Shown here in pieces: positions 7,115-16,214 of a DNA stretch of 64,000 nucleotides (the stretch's first letter is position 1; each line of letters begins with the position of its first letter). The stretch covers positions 1,724,001 through 1,788,000 of the forward strand of contig NZ_CP019609.1 in assembly GCF_001998885.1 (NCBI RefSeq). Reading direction: 5' to 3'. Source of the DNA: Vagococcus penaei (lineage in GTDB: Bacteria; Bacillota; Bacilli; Lactobacillales; Vagococcaceae). A program made the translations under genes and the position numbers. The notes under the pieces are model-generated. The model ran no database searches. It had not been told where the DNA came from and saw nothing but the letters and a program-made list of their open reading frames with translations.

Positions 7115-9931
7115 GTGAAAAAGCGAATTGATCGAGTCTATGAATTAGTGAAATCACACACGGATTTTTTAGATGCAGATACGTTAACGGCGGCGTCTGG
7201 TCTAACAACACAAGATGTAGCAACTGCACTAAATATTCAGCGTAGTAATGCTAGTAAAGATTTAAATGCTTTAGTTAAAGAAGGCGTACTTGATAAATTT
7301 GATGGAAGGCCAGTCCGTTATGTTTGTAAGTCAGTTTTTCGACACAAACCGTTGACCAAACATGTCGAGAGTTATTTAGAAAAGCCTAGAGAAGCAAAAA
7401 AACGTGCGATAGCACAAGTAGATTATCCAACGGAAGCAAGTGATATTTTTCAGCGAATTGTTGGTGCCAATGGTAGTATGCGGAATCCAGTTGAGCAAGC
7501 AAAAGCATCGATTTTATATCCACCAAAAGGATTAAATTGTTTAATCGTTGGGCCGACTGGCTCTGGAAAAACATATTTTGCGCACACGATGTTTCAATTT
7601 GCCAAACAATGTCAGGTCGTGGCAGAAAATAAAGAGATGGTTGTATTTAATTGTGCAGATTATGCGAGTAACCCAGAGTTGTTAATGAGTCATTTATTTG
7701 GACATGCTAAAGGTGCATTTACAGGAGCATCAGAAGAAAAAGACGGTTTGTTAACTTTGGCGAATAATAGTTTTCTTTTTTTGGACGAAGTTCATCGTTT
7801 ACCCCCTGAGGGTCAGGAAATGATTTTTTATTTTATGGATACTGGGCAATATGCTCGTTTAGGAGAAACAACCAAACAACATCAAGCCAATGTTCGAATT
7901 ATTTGTGCGACCACTGAAGACCCATCGTCGGCCTTATTAAATACGTTTGTCCGTCGTATCCCAATTACCATTCAATTACCTAACTTTGTCAATCGACCGG
8001 AAAAAGAAAAAGTTGATCTAGTTCGAGTGATGATGTCGATGGAAGCCAAAAGAATTCAACGCAAAATTGTTTTGACTGATGATGTTATCAAGGCACTCGT
8101 TGGTAGTGTTGGTTATGGCAATGTTGGGCAATTAAAATCAAATGTCCAATTAGTAACGGCTCGAGCCTTTTTGAATCATATGGACCAGGATGAATTATTG
8201 GTTACTGTCAATGAATTAAATGAATCCATTAAGGAAGGTCTGGCAAAACTTGCTCATAATCGACAAAATATGGCTGAACTTGCCTATTATGTGCCTCAAA
8301 AAATGATTATTTCACCTAATGAGTCATACGAAACATTCGAAACTGATGCGTATGAATTACCTTATAATTTATATGATATTATTGGTGACAAAGCAGCTGT
8401 TTTAAAAGATGAAGGCTTCAATCAAGAAGCAATTAACCATTTTATTTCGACGGATATTAATGTCCATTTAAAATCATTTTATCGCAATCATGGTTTTAGT
8501 TTTGATGCTGATAGTCAGTTGTTAGAAATTATGGATGAAACCGTCATTCGCACGACAAAGCAAATTTTTGAATTTTCTAAGCAGTCACTAAACTATGAGT
8601 TTCAAACGAATTTTTTGTATGCGATGGGTTTGCATATTAGTTCATTTATTAATCGGATGCAGTCTGGTAAATATCAAATTACGCAAGACAATGAAAGTAT
8701 TGAAAAAATGGTCTTACACTATCCTGATGAGCGTGAGGTAGCAGAAGAAATCAAACTAATTATTGAACGCGAACATAGTGTGTCAGTTCCACGAAATGAA
8801 GTCAATTATTTGACCGTTCTGTTAGTGTCATTAAAGGAAAATAAATCTGATGGACGGATTGGAATTGTTGTCGCGGCGCATGGTGTTAGTACAGCGTCAA
8901 GTATGGTGCAAGTAGTAAAACAGTTATTAAATGTCACGAATTTACGTAGTGTAGATATGCCGCTAGATATGCAACCAAAAGAAGCAAAAGAAAAAATTAT
9001 TAAGGAAGTTATTGCAGTCAATGAAGGAAGTGGCGTATTATTGCTAGTTGATATGGGATCTTTAGGGACTTTCTCTGAAGATATTGAGAATCAAACGCAT
9101 ATTATGGTTAAAACAGTTGATATGGTAACAACAGCAACGGTTTTAGAAGCTGCTCGTAAAGCCAGCTTAATTGAGACAGATATCAATCAATTACATCAGA
9201 GTTTAATTAATTTTCATGGTTATGCAAAACCGAAAGTATCCGTTATCGCTGAAACTAAATTAAGAGATAAAAAAGCAATTATTGCAATTTGTGCTTCGGG
9301 TCAAGGAACTGCGCAGCGAATGAAAGATTTATTAGATGACTACCTACAAGCCAGTGTCGCAACAGATATCACGGTATTTCCTATTTCGGTTTTAGATATT
9401 AATCAGCAACTAAGTGCTATTCGTCAAGAGTATGAAGTGATTGCAATTACTGGTATTACACAACCAAATATTGATATTCCATTTATTCCAATGGACGTGT
9501 TATTTTCACCTGAAGGTAAAAATGCGATTAAACATGTAGTCTCTCAACAATGTACTGAAACATACCCTGAGTTAAATTTATCTGAGGCAAAAGCTGTGTG
9601 TTTGGAATTTATGCTAAAAAGTTTTACTTTTATTAATCCTGAGAAATTAATTGACCCCTTATGGCATGTAGCTGATTTAGTCACTTCTGGCTTAAAATTA
9701 GTTGAGAAACCAGCTTTTTATACTAATCTGTGTTTGCATCTTGCTGGATCGATTGAGCGAGAATTAAGGAAAGATACACTAACAGCAACTAAGGAAGATA
9801 TAAGTGTCATGAAACGAGATAATATCTATGACACGGTTGTTTTAGCGCTTAGTTATTTGAGGGATACACTAAAAGTTGAATTTTGTGATAGCGAGGTTTT
9901 TTATACTTACCAAATTGTTAAAAATTTCTAA
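7115..9931 (+). CDS. manR: LevR/ManR-type sigma-54 activator with PRD and PTS domains
   Basis: A 938-residue regulator. An N-terminal winged helix (1-75) precedes an AAA+ domain with Walker A GPTGSGKT (146-153), the sigma-54 contact motif GAFTGA (200-205) and Walker B LFLDE (221-225). A PRD domain (about 430-560), an EIIA-Man-like domain with phosphorylatable His589, an EIIB-like domain (Cys726 in CASGQGTA) and a second PRD complete it. In this family PTS phosphorylation of the PRD and EII-like domains tunes activity. GTG 7115 is chosen because TAAGGAGGAG ends 4 bases before it. It stands directly upstream of a sigma-54 promoter and a mannose PTS operon, which it almost certainly activates. 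Confidence 0.93.
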   Translation: MKKRIDRVYELVKSHTDFLDADTLTAASGLTTQDVATALNIQRSNASKDLNALVKEGVLDKFDGRPVRYVCKSVFRHKPLTKHVESYLEKPREAKKRAIAQVDYPTEASDIFQRIVGANGSMRNPVEQAKASILYPPKGLNCLIVGPTGSGKTYFAHTMFQFAKQCQVVAENKEMVVFNCADYASNPELLMSHLFGHAKGAFTGASEEKDGLLTLANNSFLFLDEVHRLPPEGQEMIFYFMDTGQYARLGETTKQHQANVRIICATTEDPSSALLNTFVRRIPITIQLPNFVNRPEKEKVDLVRVMMSMEAKRIQRKIVLTDDVIKALVGSVGYGNVGQLKSNVQLVTARAFLNHMDQDELLVTVNELNESIKEGLAKLAHNRQNMAELAYYVPQKMIISPNESYETFETDAYELPYNLYDIIGDKAAVLKDEGFNQEAINHFISTDINVHLKSFYRNHGFSFDADSQLLEIMDETVIRTTKQIFEFSKQSLNYEFQTNFLYAMGLHISSFINRMQSGKYQITQDNESIEKMVLHYPDEREVAEEIKLIIEREHSVSVPRNEVNYLTVLLVSLKENKSDGRIGIVVAAHGVSTASSMVQVVKQLLNVTNLRSVDMPLDMQPKEAKEKIIKEVIAVNEGSGVLLLVDMGSLGTFSEDIENQTHIMVKTVDMVTTATVLEAARKASLIETDINQLHQSLINFHGYAKPKVSVIAETKLRDKKAIIAICASGQGTAQRMKDLLDDYLQASVATDITVFPISVLDINQQLSAIRQEYEVIAITGITQPNIDIPFIPMDVLFSPEGKNAIKHVVSQQCTETYPELNLSEAKAVCLEFMLKSFTFINPEKLIDPLWHVADLVTSGLKLVEKPAFYTNLCLHLAGSIERELRKDTLTATKEDISVMKRDNIYDTVVLALSYLRDTLKVEFCDSEVFYTYQIVKNF

Positions 9932-9941
9932 AAAACGATAC

Positions 9942-9987
9942 ACACAAAACAATACACTGTACAGTGTATTGTTTTGTGTATTTTTTT
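9942..9987 (+). terminator. 38-bp perfect palindrome: terminator and possible upstream activator site
   Basis: Two 19-bp arms (9942-9960, 9961-9979) with no spacer, then eight T residues, make a strong terminator for the regulator gene. The centre holds ATACACT and AGTGTAT, the half-sites also found before the regulator. It lies about 65 bp upstream of the -24 element, a normal position for an enhancer-type site. Confidence 0.75.
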
Positions 9988-10024
9988 TGTTTAAAATAAC
10001 CGATACAATAGCTTTCTTAAAAGT

Positions 10025-10039
10025 TGGCACGTAATTTGC
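10025..10039 (+). promoter_or_regulatory. Sigma-54 (-24/-12) promoter
   Basis: TGGCAC (10025-10030), five bases, TTGC (10036-10039) match the sigma-54 consensus exactly. It is about 60 bases before the first PTS gene. Confidence 0.92.
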
Positions 10040-10098
10040 ATATGTAATGGTGAGGAGTTAAAAAGTCTCAACTTATTTTATGAAAAGGAGGAATTTCA

Positions 10099-10599
10099 AT
10101 GGATATTCGCTTAGTTCGGATTGATGACAGATTAATTCATGGTCAAGTTGCTACTGTCTGGACCAAGCATACTAATGTGAATCGGATTTTAGTTGTTAGT
10201 GATGAGGTTGCAAAGGATGAACTGCGGAAGTTACTTTTAGTTCAAGCAGCGCCATTAGGTGTAAAAGTTAATGTTATCCCTGTTTATAAATTAATTGAAC
10301 TGGCTCGAGATGTTCGGATGTTAGCTGATAATTCTAAATTAATGCTATTATTTACTAATCCTGGTGACGTTCGACGTGTGGTTGATGCTGGTATTTTTAT
10401 TGAAACAATTAATGTAGGTGGTATGAGCTTTCAAACTGGTAAACGTATGATTACTAATGCAATTGCTGTGGATGACAATGACATTAACGATTTTGAGTAC
10501 TTAGGCCAAAAAAATATCAAGATTGAAATTCGGAAAGTTGTTGCAGATAATTCGATTGATTTATTGAATTTATTGCGCAAAGACAAATTAATAAAATAA
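10099..10599 (+). CDS. mptB: Mannose-family PTS EIIB
   Basis: A 166-residue IIB protein of the mannose/fructose/sorbose family. The active-site histidine is His14 in DDRLIHGQV, followed by WTKHTNVNRILVVSDEVA. It passes phosphate from IIA to the sugar during import through IIC/IID. AAAGGAGG precedes the start. It is the first gene of the sigma-54 operon and resembles the second domain of the next gene, so the operon encodes two IIB units. The same order (separate IIB, then IIAB, IIC, IID) is known from the enterococcal mpt operon. Confidence 0.92.
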   Translation: MDIRLVRIDDRLIHGQVATVWTKHTNVNRILVVSDEVAKDELRKLLLVQAAPLGVKVNVIPVYKLIELARDVRMLADNSKLMLLFTNPGDVRRVVDAGIFIETINVGGMSFQTGKRMITNAIAVDDNDINDFEYLGQKNIKIEIRKVVADNSIDLLNLLRKDKLIK

Positions 10600-10639
10600 G
10601 TGACTAATAACACTTAATGCTAATTAGGAGGTAAAAATT

Positions 10640-11599
10640 ATGGTAGGAATCATTTTAGCAAGTCATGGCGAATTCGCTAATGGTATTTTGCAATCAGGCT
10701 CAATGATTTTTGGCGAACAAGAAAATGTTCAAGCTGTGACATTGATGCCTAGTGAGGGTCCAGATGATTTAAGAGCGAAGTTAGAAGCGGCAGTACAATC
10801 ATTTGACGACCAAAATGAGGTATTATTTTTAGTCGATTTATGGGGTGGAACACCATTTAACCAAGCAAATACATTGTTTGAAGAAAATAAAGAAACTTGG
10901 GCAATTGTCAGCGGTTTAAATTTACCAATGTTGATTGAAGCTTATGCTTCACGTTTTTCAATGGAATCGGCTCATGAAATTGCTGCACACATTATTGAAA
11001 CAGCTAAAGACGGTGTTAAAGTTCGTCCGGAAGCATTAGATGTAGTAGCTGAAAAAACAACCAAGCCAGAGATTGATAGTTCATCATTACCAACGGAAGG
11101 ACAAATGAAAGTTGTTCTAGCCCGCATTGATTCTCGTTTATTACATGGTCAAGTCGCAACAGCCTGGACTAAAACAACTAGTCCAACACGGATTATCGTC
11201 GTATCTGATAATGTGGCAAAAGATGATTTACGTAAAACATTAATCACTCAAGCCGCTCCGCCAGGTGTGAAAGCGAATGTTATTCCGATTGCTAAATTAG
11301 CAGAAATTTGGAAAGATCCACGTTTTGGTAAAACCAAAGCATTATTACTATTTGAAAATCCAGAAGATGTTGTACGCGCAGTTGATATGGGTGTCGATTT
11401 GACAGACATTAATGTTGGTTCAATGGCGCATTCTGAAGGGAAAATCATGGTCAATAACGTTTTATCAGTGAACAAAGAGGACGTTGAAGCCTTTGAATAT
11501 CTAAAAGAAAAAGGAATCAAGTTTGATGTTAGAAAAGTACCAAGTGATTCATCGAAAAACTTATGGGACTTACTAGCAAAAACTGGGATGACTAAATAA
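10640..11599 (+). CDS. manX: Mannose-family PTS EIIAB
   Basis: A 319-residue two-domain protein. The IIA domain (1-135) carries His9 in LASHGEFA and DLWGGTPFN; the IIB domain starts at Met156 with His169 in [10 protein letters not shown] linker of about 20 residues joins them. It receives phosphate from HPr and transfers it to glucose or mannose at the membrane complex. It lies 40 bases after the IIB gene and 12 before IIC, each with AGGAGG sites. Confidence 0.94.
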   Translation: MVGIILASHGEFANGILQSGSMIFGEQENVQAVTLMPSEGPDDLRAKLEAAVQSFDDQNEVLFLVDLWGGTPFNQANTLFEENKETWAIVSGLNLPMLIEAYASRFSMESAHEIAAHIIETAKDGVKVRPEALDVVAEKTTKPEIDSSSLPTEGQMKVVLARIDSRLLHGQVATAWTKTTSPTRIIVVSDNVAKDDLRKTLITQAAPPGVKANVIPIAKLAEIWKDPRFGKTKALLLFENPEDVVRAVDMGVDLTDINVGSMAHSEGKIMVNNVLSVNKEDVEAFEYLKEKGIKFDVRKVPSDSSKNLWDLLAKTGMTK

Positions 11600-11611
11600 G
11601 GAGGAACTATT

Positions 11612-12409
11612 ATGTCAATTATTGCTGTTACATTTGTCGTTTTAATAGCATTTTTAGCCGGTGTTGGAGGAATTTTAGACCAATTTCAATTTCATCAACC
11701 AATCGTTGCGTGTACGTTAATTGGTATGGCAACAGGTAATTTAGCAGAAGGTATTATGTTAGGTGGTCAATTACAATTAATCGCTTTAGGGTGGATGAAT
11801 ATTGGGGCTGCTGTAGCACCGGATGCAGCGCTAGCTTCGGTTGCAGCTGCTATTCTTGTTACAATGAAAGGTGCTAGCGTTGACGAAGGGATTGCTTTAG
11901 CGATTCCATTAGCTGTTGCTGGTCAAGTATTAACGATTTTCGTTCGTTCAATCACAGTTGGTTTAGCACATGGTGCCGATAAAAAAGCTGAAGAAGGCTC
12001 AATTCGTGGCGTAGAAACATTCCATATGATTGCTTTGTTCTTACAAGGAATTCGGATTGCGATTCCAGCAGCTATTATAGTTGCAGTACCAGCTGAAGCT
12101 GTAACAAGTGCATTACATGCTATTCCAGATTGGATTACTGGTGGTTTAGCAGTAGCTGGTGGCTTTATCGTAGCAGTAGGTTATGCAATGGTTATTAACA
12201 TGATGGCAACACCAAAATTATGGCCATTCTTCTTCTTAGGTTTTGCATTAGCAGCCGTATCAGAGTTGAACTTAATCGCTATGGGTATTATTGGTCTTGT
12301 CTTAGCTCTTGTGTATATCCAATTAGCACCAGAATTTAACGGCGGTGGTGGTAATGGTTCAGGCCCAAGTAAGGGTGACCCATTAGACGACATCTTGAAT
12401 GACTATTAA
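11612..12409 (+). CDS. manY: Mannose-family PTS EIIC
   Basis: A 265-residue membrane protein of the sorbose/mannose IIC family, with about eight hydrophobic segments. LDQFQFHQPIVACTLIGMATGN near residues 22-43 is a family signature. The C-terminus is a Gly-rich, acidic tail (FNGGGGNGSGPSKGDPLDD), common in lactic-acid bacterial ManY. With IID it forms the sugar channel and, in related species, the receptor for class IIa bacteriocins. Confidence 0.93.
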   Translation: MSIIAVTFVVLIAFLAGVGGILDQFQFHQPIVACTLIGMATGNLAEGIMLGGQLQLIALGWMNIGAAVAPDAALASVAAAILVTMKGASVDEGIALAIPLAVAGQVLTIFVRSITVGLAHGADKKAEEGSIRGVETFHMIALFLQGIRIAIPAAIIVAVPAEAVTSALHAIPDWITGGLAVAGGFIVAVGYAMVINMMATPKLWPFFFLGFALAAVSELNLIAMGIIGLVLALVYIQLAPEFNGGGGNGSGPSKGDPLDDILNDY

Positions 12410-12426
12410 AAAGGAGGACACAGACA

Positions 12427-13368
12427 ATGACAGAATTAAACGTGGTAAAATTAACGAAAAAAGAACGTATCTCTGTATGGTGGAGAAGTCAGTTCTTACA
12501 AGCATCTTGGAACTATGAACGTATGCAAAACGTAGGTTGGGCATTTGCAATGATGCCTGCCATCAAAAAACTATATCACACAAAAGAAGATCGTGCGTTA
12601 GCGTTAAAACGTCACTTAGAGTTCTTTAATACCCATCCATATGTCGCTGCACCAATCATTGGAGTGACTTTAACACTTGAAGAAGAAAAAGCTGCGGGAG
12701 CACCGATTGATAATGCAGCCATTCAAGGGGTTAAAATTGGGATGATGGGTCCTTTAGCTGGTGTTGGTGACCCGATTTTCTGGGGAACTTTACGACCAGT
12801 AATCGGTGCCTTTGCTGCTTCTCTAGCATTACAAGGTAGTATTATTGGACCATTAGTTTTCTTCTTTGCATGGAACATTATTCGTATGTCATTCTTATGG
12901 TACACACAAGAGTTAGGTTACCGTCAAGGATCAAATATCACCCAAGATTTAAGTGGTGGTGTGATGCAAAAAATTACTCAAGGGGCATCAATTCTAGGGA
13001 TGTTTATCATGGGGGTCTTGGTACCTCGTTGGACGACTATGAATTTCCCAATGGTGTTATCAAAAGTTGATGTGGATAAAAAATCATTGGTGGACTTCTC
13101 TGGCATGATTACTTCAGCGAATGAAGGCAAATTAAATGTCAATTCAATCCGTGAAGTTATCAACCAAATTAATAGTGGAGCAAATGTTAACCCACAAAAA
13201 GTTACGACACTAGGTGATATGTTTAACCAATTAATTCCTGGTTTAATGCCATTATTATTAACACTTGGTTGTATGTGGTTATTAAGAAAAAAAGTCAGCC
13301 CAATTACTATTATCTTCGGTTTATTTGTTATTGGTATTTTGGGATATGTTGTTGGTATCTTTGGTTAA
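12427..13368 (+). CDS. manZ: Mannose-family PTS EIID
   Basis: A 313-residue IID protein. The N-terminal cytoplasmic part has SQFLQASWNYERMQNVGWAF, then KIGMMGPLAGVGDPIFWGT, both diagnostic. Hydrophobic segments lie mostly in the second half, ending in a C-terminal helix. The loop of about 60 residues after QGASILGMFIMGVLVPRW is the region that sets bacteriocin sensitivity in Listeria and enterococci. Confidence 0.93.
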   Translation: MTELNVVKLTKKERISVWWRSQFLQASWNYERMQNVGWAFAMMPAIKKLYHTKEDRALALKRHLEFFNTHPYVAAPIIGVTLTLEEEKAAGAPIDNAAIQGVKIGMMGPLAGVGDPIFWGTLRPVIGAFAASLALQGSIIGPLVFFFAWNIIRMSFLWYTQELGYRQGSNITQDLSGGVMQKITQGASILGMFIMGVLVPRWTTMNFPMVLSKVDVDKKSLVDFSGMITSANEGKLNVNSIREVINQINSGANVNPQKVTTLGDMFNQLIPGLMPLLLTLGCMWLLRKKVSPITIIFGLFVIGILGYVVGIFG

Positions 13369-13380
13369 TAATGTCTCGAA

Positions 13381-13417
13381 AGAGATGGGCAGAACCTTCT
13401 GTTCATCTCTTTTTTTG
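13381..13417 (+). terminator. Terminator between manZ and the DUF956 gene
   Basis: A 14-bp stem with two G-T pairs, 2-base loop and seven T residues. It probably lowers rather than abolishes expression of the following gene. Confidence 0.75.
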
Positions 13418-13454
13418 TTATAATAGAAAAGAAATAGAAATGGAGGCAAGATGA

Positions 13455-13820
13455 ATGGTTGAAAGTTTAAATCGGCAAGTCGAGATTGCTGTGAAGGCCA
13501 ATGCATTTTTAAACCCTGTAAATCCAAAAGCAGGAATTATAGCCATTGGAGACAATGGGGTTGAATTTCGAGAAACTGATGGCGCTGGTTACGTCCAAAT
13601 TCCTTGGAGCAACATCGTTCAAGTCCGTGCGCAAGTTTATTTTAAAGGAAAGTATATTCGAAGCTTTGATATTATAACGGATACTAATCAAAGTTTAAAT
13701 TTTGTGACAACTGATGCGATAGATGCTCTAAAAGCCATGCGTCAACACCTATCAAAAGAACAAATGATTCAAGCGCCAGGTAATTTCAGACGGCTATTCA
13801 GTCGGCGAAAGAAATCGTAA
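13455..13820 (+). CDS. manO: DUF956 family protein (ManO)
   Basis: A 121-residue soluble protein of the DUF956 family, regularly found after mannose PTS operons of Firmicutes. Seen here: a central IPWSNIVQVRAQVYFKGKYIRSF block and a basic C-terminus (RRLFSRRKKS). ATG 13455 is chosen; GGAGG lies 8 bases upstream, while an ATG at 13451 is followed at once by a stop. Some lactic-acid bacterial relatives are described as regulators of the man operon, but the fold shows no DNA-binding motif and the function remains open. Confidence 0.85.
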   Translation: MVESLNRQVEIAVKANAFLNPVNPKAGIIAIGDNGVEFRETDGAGYVQIPWSNIVQVRAQVYFKGKYIRSFDIITDTNQSLNFVTTDAIDALKAMRQHLSKEQMIQAPGNFRRLFSRRKKS

Positions 13821-13848
13821 TGACTAAGTATACATGTTATCGTTTAGA

Positions 13849-13885
13849 AAGCTTTTCTCCTATTTTAAGAGAAGGGCTTTTTTTA
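13849..13885 (+). terminator. Terminator after the man operon
   Basis: An 11-bp stem (13849-13859 with 13869-13879) followed by a T run. Confidence 0.8.
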
Positions 13886-13942
13886 GTAAATTATGCTATA
13901 TTAATTGGGCAATAATCATTCGAATGATGGAGGGGAATTATT

Positions 13943-14668
13943 ATGTTATTTACTAATTTGCAAAAAAATCAACATCGGCTAAATGCTCAGGAACATGATA
14001 TTCTTAAGTATATTCGTGAAAATATTGATGGTATTAAAGATGATACGCTGAAAACTGTTGCGGCAGCTTTATATGTTTCGCCAAATACAATTGTTCGCTT
14101 ATCAAAAAAATTAGAATTTAAGGGTTATTCAGAATTAAAAATGGCAGTAGTACTTGATAGAATGCAAAAACCTCTGTCTAGAAAACAGGATGGTTTAACG
14201 CTAAAAGAACAAATTGAACAAACAGACGCTTTGTTAAGTGATGAGATTGTAGAAAAAATTGTGACAATATTACATCATAGCCAACACGTATACTTTTTTG
14301 CATGTGGCCCATCTAAATATCCTTGTGAAGAAATGAAAGAAAAATTAAGGATTTGTGGTATTGAAGCATCGCTATACTATGAACCACATGTTATGAAACA
14401 ACGGGCAAAACAATTGAAAAATGGAGATACTTTGGTTGTGGTAAGTTTAAGTGGAGAAACTAAGACACCTTTAGAAGCAATGAAAATTGCCAAGATTACA
14501 GAAGCAACAATTGTTTCATTGACTGGATTTTCACAAAATAGTATTTCAAAGTTAGCTGATTATTCTTTGTATACTTTTTATGAAGAGTTACGTCTGAATG
14601 AGATGGATGTTTCGTCACGGTTAGGTATTTATTATGTCTTAAATTACTTGTTTGATTCGCTAATTTAA
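13943..14668 (+). CDS. MurR/RpiR-family regulator of the alpha-glucoside locus
   Basis: A 241-residue protein: N-terminal RpiR helix-turn-helix domain (about 1-80, TVAAALYVSPNTIVRLSKKLEFKGYSELK) and a C-terminal SIS sugar-phosphate-binding domain (about 100-241, YFFACGPSKYPC, VVVSLSGETKTPLEAMK). It lies immediately upstream of the GH4 and EIICB genes, with a 16-bp palindrome in between. It is therefore the likely regulator of that pair, sensing a phosphorylated sugar. Confidence 0.9.
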   Translation: MLFTNLQKNQHRLNAQEHDILKYIRENIDGIKDDTLKTVAAALYVSPNTIVRLSKKLEFKGYSELKMAVVLDRMQKPLSRKQDGLTLKEQIEQTDALLSDEIVEKIVTILHHSQHVYFFACGPSKYPCEEMKEKLRICGIEASLYYEPHVMKQRAKQLKNGDTLVVVSLSGETKTPLEAMKIAKITEATIVSLTGFSQNSISKLADYSLYTFYEELRLNEMDVSSRLGIYYVLNYLFDSLI

Positions 14669-14679
14669 TTGTGTTCTCA

Positions 14680-14695
14680 AACACACGCGTGTGTT
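14680..14695. promoter_or_regulatory. 16-bp palindrome, candidate RpiR operator
   Basis: AACACACGCGTGTGTT is perfectly self-complementary and has no T run, so it is not a terminator. It sits between the regulator and the GH4 promoter. Confidence 0.5.
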
Positions 14696-14739
14696 GAATA
14701 GCAGGTTGTGTGTTAAGAGTCTACTTAATCCCTAAGTGA

Positions 14740-14767
14740 TTGTTTTAACCTTCTAAGTTGATAGAAT
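14740..14767 (+). promoter_or_regulatory. Probable promoter of the GH4 gene
   Basis: TTGTTT (14740-14745), 16-bp spacer, TAGAAT (14762-14767), 30 bases before the start codon. Confidence 0.5.
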
Positions 14768-14797
14768 AAAAGCATCAACTACTTAGGAGGAAATAGT

Positions 14798-16120
14798 ATG
14801 AAGAAGAATAATATTGTCATTGTCGGTGGGGGATCAACTTGGTCACCAGGCATTTTAAAAGCGTTAACCAAACATCAAGATATTTTTCCATTTAACAAAA
14901 TCACATTATATGATACAGATGAAAAACGTCAAGAAGTAATTGGTCAATTCGGTGAAATTTTATTTAAAGAAGAAACCCCTGATATTGAATTTGCTTATAC
15001 AACAGATAAGACAGAAGCCTTTACAGATGTTGATTTTGTTTTTTGCCAAATGCGTACTGGCGGTTATCCAATGCGTGAAAAAGATGAAAAAATTCCTTTG
15101 TCAATGGGAATGATTGGCCAAGAAACGTGTGGACCTGGTGGATTTGCCTATGGGATGCGCTCAATCCGTGACATGATTGAATTAGTGGAAGATGTTCGTC
15201 GATTGAGTCCAGATGCTTGGATTTTAAATTATACTAATCCAGCAGCTATTGTGGCACATGCTTTAAATATGGTATTCCCAGAAGATAAACGTATTTTGAA
15301 TATCTGTGACCAACCTGTTAATCTATTGCGTTCATTTGGTCGTTTGATTAATCGCGATTTTAATGAGTTTGAACCAACTTACTTCGGTTTAAATCATTTT
15401 GGGTGGTTTACTCATGTTTATGATAAAGATGGGAATGATTTGTTACCGGAGATTAAAGATTATACACTGAAAAATGGTTTTTTACCTGTCGATGCTGAAC
15501 AAAGAGATCAATCGTGGTTGGATACCTATGCTATGGTTGAAAATATGATTCGAGATTTTCCAGATTATTTACCAAATACTTATTTACAATATTACCTTTA
15601 TCCAAATTACAAATTATCTAGTTTAGATCCTAATTATACGCGTGCCAATGAAGTGATGGACGGCCGTGAAAAACGAGTATTTGAAGAATGTCGAAGAATT
15701 GTTGCTGTTGGTACGGCAAAAGATTCTCATATTGTTCATAACGATGCCCATGGTGATATGATTGTTGAAGTTGCAGCGTCAATCTATGGAAACTTACGTC
15801 GAACATTTATCGTTATTGTGCCAAACAAGGGAATTGTTTCGAATTTATCGGATGACTTAATGATTGAAGTCGCAGCATCTTTAGGTGCAAATGGCCCTGC
15901 ACCATATGCAGTCGGTAAAATTGGTACTTTTTATAAAGGGTTAATTGAAGGGCAATATGCGTATGAGAAACTAACTTGTGAAGCATATTTAGAAAAATCA
16001 TATACTAAAGCTTTACAGGCATTAACGTTAAATAGAACAATAGGTGATGCAACAAAGGCTCGTCAAATATTAGATGCTTTAATTGAAGCCAATTGTGATT
16101 ACTGGCCAGAATTAAATTAA
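14798..16120 (+). CDS. GH4 6-phospho-alpha-glucosidase
   Basis: A 440-residue glycoside hydrolase family 4 enzyme, acting through NAD+ and a divalent metal. The N-terminal NAD-binding motif is GGGSTWSPG (10-18). NYTNPA (144-149), Cys170 in the CDQP motif and His200 in GLNHFGWF mark the metal and substrate site. A C-D pair at this position is usual for alpha-type members (CDMP in GlvA), while beta-type enzymes have C-N; the Gln in place of Met is a variation. It should cleave maltose-6'-phosphate or a similar phospho-disaccharide delivered by the EIICB downstream. AGGAGG precedes ATG 14798. Confidence 0.9.
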   Translation: MKKNNIVIVGGGSTWSPGILKALTKHQDIFPFNKITLYDTDEKRQEVIGQFGEILFKEETPDIEFAYTTDKTEAFTDVDFVFCQMRTGGYPMREKDEKIPLSMGMIGQETCGPGGFAYGMRSIRDMIELVEDVRRLSPDAWILNYTNPAAIVAHALNMVFPEDKRILNICDQPVNLLRSFGRLINRDFNEFEPTYFGLNHFGWFTHVYDKDGNDLLPEIKDYTLKNGFLPVDAEQRDQSWLDTYAMVENMIRDFPDYLPNTYLQYYLYPNYKLSSLDPNYTRANEVMDGREKRVFEECRRIVAVGTAKDSHIVHNDAHGDMIVEVAASIYGNLRRTFIVIVPNKGIVSNLSDDLMIEVAASLGANGPAPYAVGKIGTFYKGLIEGQYAYEKLTCEAYLEKSYTKALQALTLNRTIGDATKARQILDALIEANCDYWPELN

Positions 16121-16146
16121 TAAAGGCACTGTCCTAAAAGTGTGTG

Positions 16147-16179
16147 GTGAGAGAGCAAGTGATAGTTCTCTCACTTTTT
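16147..16179 (+). terminator. Attenuating terminator between the GH4 and EIICB genes
   Basis: An 8-bp stem (16147-16154 with 16167-16174) and T run. Just after it, the sequence at 16189-16203 (ATGAAAACGATTTTT) differs by one base from the CcpA cre consensus. Confidence 0.65.
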
Positions 16180-16214
16180 ATAGATAAAATGAAAACGATT
16201 TTTTGGAGGGTAAT

